This document shows positions 44,324 to 54,072 of a stretch of DNA of 64,000 bases, one piece after another. The notes beneath the pieces are model-generated. The model saw only the letters and a list, made by a program, of their open reading frames with translations. It was not told where the DNA came from and did no database searches. The position numbers were made by a program, and so were the translations under genes. Position 1 is the stretch's first letter. The number at the start of each line of letters is the position of its first letter. The stretch comes from Trichopria drosophilae (taxonomy: Eukaryota > Arthropoda > Insecta > Hymenoptera > Diapriidae): contig CM059582.1 of NCBI GenBank assembly GCA_030407085.1, positions 68,777,501-68,841,500 of the forward strand, given 5' to 3'.

Positions 44324-45289
44324 ATGAATAAGACCGTATTGCTAAGACAAAAGTGCCCTGGTTGCAATACTTTTTTAATAAATACTACAGGCCGAAAAAA
44401 AATAGTAACAAATCAACAGGAAGCGAATATTTACTCCACTTCTTTGCAGCAAGCAATAAATGTAAATGACATTATTTGTCAAAAATGTTGAATGTCTGTT
44501 TATAGAAAAAATATATCTGCAGAGAAATCTGAAGTAAATGTCGTAAATGATGTTGTGCCTGATTCGGTAGATAATGATCCCACGTTTTAAATAGTTGAAT
44601 CAAAAGCATCGGTTTCTGAGGTTGAACGTATGGAAGTTTTTATTCGGAGAACTATTGCAACGCATAAATCATGTTGCTTTTGTGGCGGCACAAAACATTT
44701 ACGTGTCATTCCTGAGGAAACACGAATAAAAACTTATATCAAAACTCAAATCTACATTCCATCTGGGAATCGATGTTGTCGTATGCATTTGATAAACGAT
44801 AGAATATACGAAGAAGATCTTATCCAACTGAAAGCCTATTCTAATACTACAAGCCTTACGGCATCTGAGTTATCAAAACTAATGGAAACTCTCTCTATTA
44901 GATGTGACTCGACATTGCTTGATAAAATAGGGGAATACAATATTTCTGAGAAACAACTCAAAATTTTTACAGGCTTAAATTGGGAACAATTAAATGAACT
45001 GAAAGACATGTTAACTTCATTGCGAAATAGTCATTCCCGTTCCGTCATTCCAGCTATTGTTGTCTTTTTGTTCAAATTACGGTCGGGTAATTCGAATGCA
45101 ATGATCGCGTCAATTTTGCAATTGCAAAATGAACACGATGTCTCGGACTATTCGGCCAGTGTAATGAAATCATTTGAAGATGATGTTTTGCCACTTCGTT
45201 TTGGAGTGGCAAAACATCTTGCCTTAACTGGCTGGGTGATTCCTCCATCTTGCCTTAAATGGCTGGGTGACTCCTCTAGCTTGCCTTAA
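44324..45289 (+). pseudogene. Harbinger/DDE_4-like transposase N-terminal part, broken
   Basis: From ATG 44324 (MNKTVLLRQKCPGCNTFL) one frame runs with two stops (after DIICQKC and after DNDPTF) into the open frame from 44630. It shows Cys-pair motifs (QKCPGC, IICQKC, SCCFCGGTKHLRVIP), then YIPSGNRCCRMHLI, and a region resembling the helical part before the DDE core of PIF/Harbinger-type transposases (FTGLNWEQLNELKDML, VFLFKLRSGNSNAMIASIL, VMKSFEDDVLPLRFG). The catalytic domain is absent: from 45218 the sequence is a 31-bp minisatellite. The superfamily is a best guess. Confidence 0.55.
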
Positions 45290-45612
45290 ATGGCTGGGTG
45301 ACTCCTCCATCTTGCCTTAAATGGCTGGGTGACTCCTCCATCTTGCCTTAACTGGCTGGGTGACTCCTCCATCTTGCCTTAACTGGCTGGGTGATTCCTC
45401 CATCTTGCCTTAAATGGCTGGGTGACTCGTCTATCTTGCCTTAACTGGCTGGGTGACTCCTCCATCTTGCCTTAACTGGCTGGGTGACTCCTCCATCTTG
45501 CCTTAAATGGCTGGGTGACTCGTCTATCTTGCCTTAACTGGCTGGGTGACTCGTCTATCTTGCCTTAACTGGCTGGGTGACTCGTCTATCTTGCCTTAAT
45601 TGGCTGGGTGCC
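45218..45612 (+). repeat. 31-bp minisatellite, about 13 copies
   Basis: CTTGCCTTAACTGGCTGGGT followed by GA(C/T)TCCTCCAT repeats exactly every 31 bp at 45218, 45249, 45280 and so on to 45590. Variation is limited to AACTGG/AAATGG and CCTCCAT/CGTCTAT, and higher-order order of variants is visible. A 31-bp period shifts the frame at each copy, so translation stops within the third unit. It touches and truncates the transposase frame. Confidence 0.97.
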
Positions 45613-46019
45613 CTCATTTGTCCACTTCACGTGGTGGGGGTGTTACGGCTAACGATCCGCTCGGGCTATATCAGATCAGGTTCAACCATGCTGAATGCTG
45701 GCCGACGGGGAGGTCCAAACTAACGGACATAAAGAAAAAGAATTATAGAACCCCATCATGAGACCTGGGTCCTAAGACAAGATCGTATTCGGACGTAAAT
45801 TCCGCTTTTTCCATTTCCGGAGTGAAAAAATAAGGGGTCTCATTAAAAAGAGGCTTCATACTGAAATTACCTTAAGGGTCAACGTCAAGGTCACTATTGG
45901 ATGTCCCCCTCGGAATCCAAAAACTTTTCTATTTAAACTTTTTTTTTCTAAACAACATTCATTCTCAGATTTCCGGGTGGTAGTTTTAAACTGTGTACCC
46001 TGTATTATACATATATATA
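45613..46019 (+). repeat. Spacer ending in a relic of the ~250-bp repeat of 15.7-16.4 kb
   Basis: 45775-46010 carries ATCGTATTCGGACGTAAATTC, GGGGTCTCATTAAAAAGAG, AAGGGTCAACGTCAAGGTCA and ends AACTGTGTACCCTGTATTATA, matching the 15720-16375 unit order. Confidence 0.55.
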
Positions 46020-46510
46020 CAGGGTGGCCGATTTATCTGAAGACATCGAAATATCTCGAGAACTATGCACAGAATCAAAAAAGTTGTCGGATGAAAGTTG
46101 TTCGACACGAAGGGGGGCATCCAGTGATAATGAAATTTACCCCCTCCCCCATCCCCTGGGGGTGGAGTGGGGGCAAAAACAATAAAACTTAAATAGGAAC
46201 CCCCAGTTTTTATTGCAGATTTGGATTCTCCGGAAAAAAGTACACGAATTTGACCTAGGAGCTATTGCATTTTGGTTCACAGGTGGCGCTGTAATCGATA
46301 AAAATCCAAATTTATCCGAAGACATTGAAATACCTCGAGAACTATGCACAGAATCAAAAAAGTTGTCGGATGAAAGTTGTTCGACACGAAGGGGGGCATC
46401 CAGTAATAATGAAATTTACCCCCTCCCCCATCCCCTGGGGGTGGAGTGGGGGCAAAAACAATAAAACTTAAATAGGAACCCCCAGTTTTTATTGCAGATT
46501 TGGATTCTCC
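46020..46510 (+). repeat. ACAGGGTGGCCGA-type repeat, two tandem units
   Basis: The first unit starts ACAGGGTGGCCGATTTATCTG at 46019; the second begins in ATTTATCCGAAGACATTGAA about 283 bp later. Both carry GAACTATGCACAGAATCAAA and CTGGGGGTGGAGTGGGGGCA. Inverted partners are at 48601-49015. Confidence 0.85.
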
Positions 46511-46686
46511 AATATTGACAATTTTCGCCCGCGTAGCGGATATGGAATACGGTCATTCTAACAAAGCCGGGAAAAAATACCTTTACCGTTACCCAGGAAC
46601 AACGACGTGGACGTAGTATTTTTCTGTTCCCTTTGGGGTGCTTGTTTTACGTGAGTCCCCTTGCCTCTCACTGTCTCACTGTTCAC

Positions 46687-47782
46687 TTACTTGAGTAAGT
46701 GTTCGAAATGTTGACCTTCCACTTTAATGCATTTATTTATTCTTTCTTCAAATGACTTTATACATGATAGAATCATATCTGCAGAAATTTCTGCGCAAGC
46801 AGTTCTTATGCGTTCCACCATGTTTTCACGAGTCGTTGGTACTTGTTTGTTCATATACCTTACCTTTTAGGTAACCCCATAGGAAGAAATCCAGAGATGT
46901 TAGATCAGGTGACCTCGCAGGCCAATTAATGGGGCCACCTCTACCAATCCACCTACCATTGTAATCACGGTCTAGTATTTCCCTTGTTACTCTTGAAAAA
47001 TGTGCTGGGCAACCATCATGCTGAAACCACATTGTCCGTCGGACGTCCATAGCAACATCCTCAAGTAGTAATGGTACTTCTTGTTCTAGGAAATCTCGAT
47101 ATTTTGTTCCATTCAAATTACCTTCAATGAAATAAGGACCAATGAGTTTATTTCCTATGATTCCACACCAAACGTTCACCGACCAAGGACGTTGATGATT
47201 AACTTGTCGTAACCAATGGGGATTTTCTACGCTCCAATAATGCATATTATGCCTATTAACGCCACCATGGTTCGTGAATGTAGATTCATCTGAAAATAAT
47301 ATATTAGCAAAGAAATTGTGGTTCATTTGCATTTTTTGAAATGCCCATTCACAAAACACCACGCGGTTATGAAAATCATCGCCATCTAGTTCCTGGTGCA
47401 GTGAAATGTGATATGGGTGAAACTTATGACGATGCAATATTGTTTGAATACTGTCTCTGGAAATGCCGGAATCGCGATGTAATTGTCGTGTGCTTACATG
47501 TGGATTTTGGTGAATAGCTGCTAGTACAGCTACTTCGTTAGCTTCTCCTGTAACTGTTAATCTTCGCTTCCTTTTTTTCATTTGTACGCTGCCATCAGAG
47601 TGAAAGGCATTCACAACTTTGTAAAAAAAAGAACGCGAGCGAGCATTATCTGGAAAACGCTCAGCATACAACGCAACAGCATCGTCAATATTCCTCTTAC
47701 ATTCACCATAAATAAGAATCATTTCGATTTTTTCGGGAACTGTAGCAGGATTCATTTTTAACTTGCAATTCGATTTAAGCAA
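46687..47782 (-). CDS. Mariner-like transposase, DD41D type, with a late frameshift
   Basis: The 318-codon frame (47782-46826) encodes a Tc1/mariner-superfamily transposase that cuts and reinserts its element at TA. Residues 14-110 form two helix-turn-helix units (EKIEMILIYGECKRNIDDAV; HVSTRQLHRDSGISRDSIQT). Catalytic Asp are D165 (LFSDEST), D256 (FQHDGCPAHF) and D298 (SPDLTSLDFFLW); 41 residues separate the last two, not the usual 34. The frame ends early; shifting one base near 46828 continues as ENMVERIRTACAEISADMIL and ends near 46687, so about 50 C-terminal residues are out of frame. Start chosen as the ATG at 47782; a second Met at residue 10 is as likely. Terminal repeats are unclear (a shared GTTTACGTGA lies on both sides). 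Confidence 0.85.
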
Positions 47783-47830
47783 TGAAGGGTAGACAAAAAA
47801 TAGTCACGTAAACGGAAAGTTGTTATTCTA

Positions 47831-48600
47831 AAAGCAAAGTGACCTCCGACCGAATTACTACCAATACAATGGACTTCAAAAACAGTCCTACACTGAGAGA
47901 CCGTGAATACTAAATTTTAATATGGGGATTAGAAAGTCGCGATATCCATTTACTTCCCTTCAGGAAAGTAGAGAAAAATGTAGGTGAACTGGTTACGTGT
48001 GACTCAACTTATGTATAAAATGATATGCTATTTTATTTTCGAGTTATGTCGCCCTCTAGCGTTATGTAACAGAACCGGCGCCGGTGATGGCCGAAATGCA
48101 AGCGATGTACATGTATGAAACCACGTGAGTTCTCTCGGGGTCCGGTAGATGGCGACGAAATCCCCAAATGAAGTAAGAGTTTCGTTTTGTTTAATAGAAG
48201 CTGGTTTGACCGTCAATGCTCAGCTTATTTATTCTCATTTCGGAAAAAACATACAGAGAGAGAATGAATGAGCTGAGTGAAGGGACATGACGCGTTTTTT
48301 AATGGATTGCGTGATGTCCTCTTTTTGTTTATTAAATAATAAATTTAAAACCTAAAATGTAATTTTATTGAAGGTAGAAAACTTATTTATAAAATTGCTT
48401 CCATATTGTATGGACAATTTTTATGTAATCAGTTTTGATTTTTAATATGAAGAATATCAATTATTCATAATCTTAATTTTTCGAATGGACATTATTAAAA
48501 TTTCATATTCGGAATAACAATTTTCGCAATTGATATTACTAAATTCTAATATTAAAAATTCTAATATTAGAATTTTTAATATTAAATTTTCATAAAGGGA
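47831..48600. other. Spacer
   Basis: No gene is recognised. Near 48540-48590 there is an ATTCTAATATTAAAAATTC palindromic run. Confidence 0.4.
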
Positions 48601-49015
48601 TCAAATTGTCCCTATTTGCCCCCTGGATGCCCCCCTTCGTGTCGAACAACTTTCATCCGATAACTTTTTTGATTCTGTGCATAGTTCTCGAGGTATTTCA
48701 ATGTCTTCAGATAAATTTGGATTTTTATCGATTACAGCGCCACCTGTGAACCAAAATGCAATAGCTCCTAGATCAAATTGGTGTACTTTTTTCCGGAGAA
48801 TCCAAATCTGCAATAAAAACTGGGGGTTCCTATTTAAGTTTTATTGTTTTTGCCCCCACTCCACCCCCAGGGGATGGGGGAGGGGGTAAATTTAATTATC
48901 ACTGGATGCCCCCCTTCGTGTCGAACAACTTTCATCCGACAACTTTTTTGATTCTGTGCATAGTTATGATTCTGTGCGAGATATTTCGATGTCTTCAGAT
49001 AAATCGGCCACCCTG
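48601..49015 (-). repeat. ACAGGGTGGCCGA-type repeat, inverted, about 1.5 units
   Basis: Inverted relative to 46020-46510: it ends ATAAATCGGCCACCCTGTATA at about 49017. The two blocks flank the mariner element symmetrically. Confidence 0.85.
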
Positions 49016-49025
49016 TATATATGTA

Positions 49026-49512
49026 TGCATGCGTGCGCGCGAGCGCGTGTGCGAATGCGCAAGTCAAGCAGGACGACCATGGTTTACGATTTTTTATTCA
49101 AAAACTATATTTTTTAAAAATTTAAAAAAAATATATACGAAAGGGGACATTGTAAGGTACCTCAAGAAAAAAGATGAAGGTGGTCACATCAAAAATTATG
49201 CCAAAAAAAAAATTTCGAAAATGTCAAACCAGTTTTTTACTTATTAAAAAAAAAAAAAAATTCATATTGTTTCTCTCAAATTGTCTTACCTACGTTTCTA
49301 ACATATTTCAAGTTCATTAAAATCGATCCATTAGTTTTCGAGAAAAATTAGTTTTTTTATTTTTCTTTCCCCCTCCATAACTTTTTCGAAAAAGCGAATT
49401 TTGAGTTCATACTTTCAGAAATTTGTAGTCATCGGGGTAGCAATATATGGACCCAGTTCGGGTGACAGAGCTGTGGGGGCATTTTTTGTATAGTTAACCC
49501 CCTATGCCCTTT
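49026..49512 (+). repeat. Right arm of the ~490-bp inverted repeat pair
   Basis: Partner of 43290-43786, running from GCGCGTGTGCGAATGCGCAA to TATAGTTAACCCCCTATGCC plus CTTT. The right outer end is AAAGGGCATAGGGGGTTAAC when read inward. Confidence 0.88.
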
Positions 49513-49735
49513 CAGCCATTTGCAGTGTTTTCTTTGAGGATCACGTGTATTGGGTAGAATCACCCTAATATTGGCCAAATCTTTGAAAAATGTTTCAATA
49601 ATTTGTTATTTACATTTTTTTAGTTAGATCACTCCTATACCAATTGACCACTTTAAGACCCTCTTAAATTTGTTTACGCAAAATTTACTTGAAGATATGT
49701 ATAATTTATTTATTTCAAATTCTTTGTTTCCACAG

Positions 49736-49905
49736 ATGATGCACTTAAAACACGGTATTTACTGCAAACAGAGAGTTTTGCATTCGAAGTTAGCTAATTC
49801 AAATCGTTCATCTCATTTGGCACGTGGATTATTAGAAGGAGTATTCAAAAAAGACGCTCTCATAAACTCGACATTAACGGGTCAATCGCCTAGAGCCCAG
49901 GGAAA
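49736..49905 (+). CDS. BEN-domain exon
   Basis: The exon lies between acceptor TCTTTGTTTCCACAG and donor GGGAAA/GTAAAGG. It encodes MMHLKHGIYCKQRVLHSKLA, then SSHLARGLLEGVFKKDALIN and STLTGQSPRAQGK. This matches the first half of a BEN domain (conserved LAR.LL..VF....L..S..TG), a DNA-binding fold of chromatin and transposon-related regulators. It starts in phase 0, compatible with the exon at 42866-43077. The second half of the domain is not found: downstream acceptors at 50047 and 50056 lead to stops within about 20 codons, and a non-LTR element follows, so the gene may be truncated. Confidence 0.6.
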
Positions 49906-50099
49906 GTAAAGGGAAATAATTCAATACGCCTGTTTAAGTAATGTTGCAAAAAACGCAATTATTGGTAAGAAGGAATTAAAACTTTCTTAATATTTATTGT
50001 TTTTGTAATTAATTTTTGACTTAATATAATTATATTATGTAATTTCAGAATTTTCAGAAGGAATCGCAAAACAAACAAAATAGCCCATTCAGTCATTGA

Positions 50100-52060
50100 A
50101 TGACATTGGAATTTAGCCGCGACAGCCGAAGAGTAAGGTTGTTATTTATGCTCATGGAGTATTTACATATTGCTCGCAACTTTAGTTGAGCAGAATCGGA
50201 AATATTACCTCTTAAATTCAACTAAAATACGTTTTTAAGCTGGTTTAAGTTTTACGTTTTACTAGTGAGTGAGTGAGTGCGCATAATAAAAATGGCATCC
50301 TTGGACTCCATTTCTGCACAAATATCGAAATTTAGTGATACTTTGAGCACTGTAAAGTCTGTTACCGAGGTTACGAAATTAGATGTTGCCGAAATTAAAA
50401 AGCAACAATTATCGATAACCAGGGAAATTGCCGAAATTCGAAAAGAAACTGTTATCTGGAAAAATGAATTGGTAACATTTACCAGTTAGCGTAATGTTCA
50501 CCCACGATATACCTGTAAACATAGAAGCAAATAACGCTTCAGTTGTTTCTACTATAAAATGGAATGATCAACTTGCAGGTGAATACGCTTCAAATATGTT
50601 CATTAACGATAATGTTACTTTTTTCAGTGATGATACTAATGCTATGAATAACAATATTATTGACACGATTAGAGAAGTGTCAACAAATTTGGGAATGAGT
50701 CGAAATTCACAACCTACGAGAAAATTGAAACACAAAAAACCGTGGTTCGATCACGAATGTCTTGCGCAGAGAAAATTTGTAAGAAGTTGCTTGAGGAAAT
50801 GCAGGAGCAATGCGGACAGAAATTATTTAATAATGCAAGAATACCTCTAAAGTAGAAAACAGTACTGTAATCTCCTGAAAGAAAAAGAACGCATATACCA
50901 GAATAAAATCGCTTTATCAATTTCAAATTGTCGAAATTCTAAACTGTTTTGGAAAACAATAAATAAATACAGACCTAAATCGCACAAGAATAATATTATT
51001 GACCGCGTACAATGGCATAGTTACCTCAAGCAACTTTCCCCTCCTCAGGTAGTTCTATCACCTGTTTCGATTGTATTTGACTCAAATTATAACTATACTC
51101 TTGATCATTCCATAACACCGCAGGAAATAATTACACGTTTAAACAAATGTAAAAACGGTAAATCTCCGGGCTCTGATGGTCTAAGCTATGAATTTTTTAA
51201 ATGCCTTCCTCATAACTGGTTACTTTACTTAGATAATCTTTTTAATGAAATTTTTGACCAAGAAATAGTTCCTGAAGTTTGGACCGAGTAGATAAAAGAA
51301 TACTAAATTTACCATCTTACTGCCCTAATTACGCGGTTAGATTAGAAGTAGGAACCTCGCCGTTAGCCAGCGAAGTCATAAAAAGATCACTTAACTGGGT
51401 AGGAAAACTATTACGCATGAAGGACACGAGATATCCCGAAATATGTTTAAAGCGATTAATTGAGCTCTCTCAAAATTCAAACATTTCTGCAAGCTAGAAT
51501 TGGTAATTGCAACTGTTAAATATTTGCGAAAATCTGTCTCCTAACATCAGTCAACGTATTTGCGACCCTAAAGAAATAAATTCTTTGCGTACGAATGTAT
51601 ATACGGCATATGGCAATGAGATTAGGAAGGATGACAACAATAGGCTACTTCAATCAAGCCTCCAATTTTACCCCTTTTTGAAATTGTCTAATACACGTCA
51701 AAATTTTCTTTTAATGAATGTACCTTTTCACTCAACGCAAGTTATAGCACAGTGTAGATTACTGGACTCAAAATGCCCCAGAATTAAAATTAATAAAAAC
51801 ATCATTAGATCTAAAACGGACTCTTTTTGTCCTGCTTGCTTTCAAACCGGGACTACAGATGATTTGCTCCACTTCCCTAATACAATGCCCCGAATATGCA
51901 TCAATTAGAGAATGCACCTTACTTACGCTAAGCTGTAATAATAATGACGATGTTGAACAAGCCATGTTAGAATTACTATCAGCAAATACGGAATCCAATG
52001 TAAAAATTTTATATAAGTAAATTATAAAAGCGGGTAATCAGCGATTAAAGAAATTATCAG
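50100..52060 (+). pseudogene. Gutted non-LTR retrotransposon (ORF1 piece, pre-RT, RT start, C-terminal zinc region)
   Basis: In order: a short coiled-coil-like ORF1 start (MASLDSISAQISKFSDTLST at 50292, stop at 50489); a linker between endonuclease and RT (KPWFDHECLAQRKFVRSCLR, NSKLFWKTINKYRPK); the first RT motif (KNGKSPGSDGLSYEF) to VPEVW at 51285; then a jump to the post-RT region (RSLNWVGKLLRMKDTRYPEI, SNTRQNFLLMNVPFHS, a Cys motif FCPACFQTGTTDDLLH). The endonuclease and most of the RT are deleted. The wording differs from the CR1-like copies, so it is another family. Several stops are present. Confidence 0.75.
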
Positions 52061-52283
52061 GCGGAATATAATGGCAAAGAAAAGAAAATCAGTATATTGT
52101 ACGGAAGATTGTCGAAGCGTACCTCATTTGTACAGAACTGTAGTTCTAATCAAATTAATAAAGTATACATTGAATAACATTAAACATTCGTTGTCCAAAA
52201 AACTGGGCGAAATCAGAGGGATCACAATAGTTTAAAATAAGCAACTATATTATATAATGTAAAGTATTTTATTATGAATTTAA

Positions 52284-52371
52284 ACCCCCCCCCCCTGTGC
52301 GCCAGGACGAGTTTACTCGTCCAAACTACGTTGTTCCCTTATGGGAAAAGAAAAACTGGTGCACAGGAGGG
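52284..52371. mobile_element. Tiny TTAA-flanked MITE, family D
   Basis: TTAA at 52280-52283 and 52372-52375 bound an 88-bp element. The right end reads inward CCCTCCTGTGCACCAG; the left has a C run then CTGTGCGCCAG. A near-palindrome GGACGAGTTTACTCGTCC lies at 52305-52322, almost identical to that of the family-C element at 58548. Confidence 0.75.
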
Positions 52372-52379
52372 TTAAAAGC

Positions 52380-52619
52380 AATAAAATGATGATAAATGTA
52401 TAACAAACTTATTTGTTTAATGTTATTATTACATGTTCTTGTATTATTTACAATATGTAGGTATATATTTATATATAGTTATATATAAAATAATATATAG
52501 GTATATATTATTATATATGGACAAAATAGATATGTAATAATATATAGGACTATATATACTGTTACATATAATTATATATAATTCATTTTTTCCCGGGCAT
52601 TAAGATAAGGTATATTTAT
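52380..52619. repeat. AT-rich spacer with TATATA-type microsatellite
   Basis: GTATATAT and TATATATA words fill about 52455-52580. No gene is seen. Confidence 0.7.
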
Positions 52620-52870
52620 TATTCATTATCCACCACCTCAAATAAAACATAAATATCGTCATCGTAGATAAGAAACAGGCATATAGTTCCAAAACCAATA
52701 TCATATCGATATCCACTTTGCTTTACAATGAGAGCATACCCTTGTTTGTACTCAGTACCTTTTACAACAACTCGGTTACATTGCTGGATCAAGTGAGGTA
52801 ATCTTGCATCGTGGACAGCTTTCTGAATATCGATAATATACGAATGAATGCATTTGAATCTTTTCTGAAT

Positions 52871-53395
52871 GCATTTTCGATTACTGGGTAGATGTGGAAT
52901 CTAAGATCTTGTATACTAAATGTCACATTTTTAAATTAACATTTTTTAAATTAAAATCAACCTGCACGACTGCATCACCCTCAACATTTTATTACAATTT
53001 ACTTCAAGGATTTCAATGCATTCCTTCAGTAAACAGAACATTTTATTACGAATAATAATTTTATCATAAAATAACTTTAAAAATGTAAAATATTAATAAA
53101 ATAAACTTTATAACAAACCCATTTCATAAGGTGATATATGTGTATGCTACTGTGACGTAGAGGTTTAATTTATTGTTGGCAGAGCATTACACACATGAAT
53201 TAAAGTTCAAAGTAATATGCACAGCCAAAAAAAGACATCGATTGTTAGGGTGATTTTTCTGATTCTTTGGTAAAAAAAAATTAAAAACAGTAATTTTCAT
53301 GGACAAGTGCAATTAATTTAAGACATATAACCATACATCAATACAACGATTCATCAACAAACTTGTACATATATTTACCATTTAATTCTGTTTGT
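52871..53395. other. AT-rich stretch within the broken gene
   Basis: No conserved piece of the family is recognised here; it may be an intron or decayed exon. Confidence 0.35.
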
Positions 53396-54072
53396 TTATT
53401 CATATCTGTCGTTTACAATTTTACTAAAACACAATTTTTTCGGAATATCCAATTTAATATTTTGAATTTTTAAATCGTCTGGCTGCGACTTGTTACGACT
53501 TAAAGGTCGGTATACGTGTACATACATGTGCATGGTTGGTTCGGTTCGATACACGTATATAAGTATTTTTTCATATGTCTTTTGGAACACGCTACTTCCG
53601 GTACTTGAGCCGCTCAGCTAAGCTACGGCTTGAGCCGCGACTATTACTTCGGACCTAAGAGATTTTGGCACATTTATGAATTTATGAGCATATCGAATCG
53701 CTCTTTTAATAAAACTATGCTTACTCTCAAATCGCACGGTCCTTACTTTAACCCATTAGCGCATACGGCGGACCAGTGGTGCGATTTTGAACACACACGA
53801 ATTTAACCGTTAAAATCGAACTTTTTCTTTTTGGAAAGTATGTACCCTATGGGTCGCTGATCACGAATCCGAAGTCAGAATTGCAAAATTTACAACAGCT
53901 GATCCAATATGGCGGTTCAAACATAGAAATACTGTTTTTCAATGTACCAGTTGGACAAATCAACCTTCTGAACGTTCTATATAAACGACAGTTGGTTTTC
54001 GTGGGTTTTTGGGGTCGCTAAATACGAATTTGATATCAGAAGTGCATAATTCAAAATGGCTGACTCAAAATG

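Noticed and set aside
45218..45612. Regular 31-bp periodicity that could suggest a CRISPR array
   Set aside because: Units are contiguous with no variable spacers, and the context is eukaryotic; it is a minisatellite.
46640..47830. Terminal repeats of the DD41D mariner from the shared GTTTACGTGA
   Set aside because: Only about 10 bases match and neither copy is next to a TA at a consistent place, so boundaries are left open.
43187..49247. Lys/Phe-rich frames in the inverted repeat arms
   Set aside because: They come from poly-T and poly-A rich repeat sequence present in both arms.
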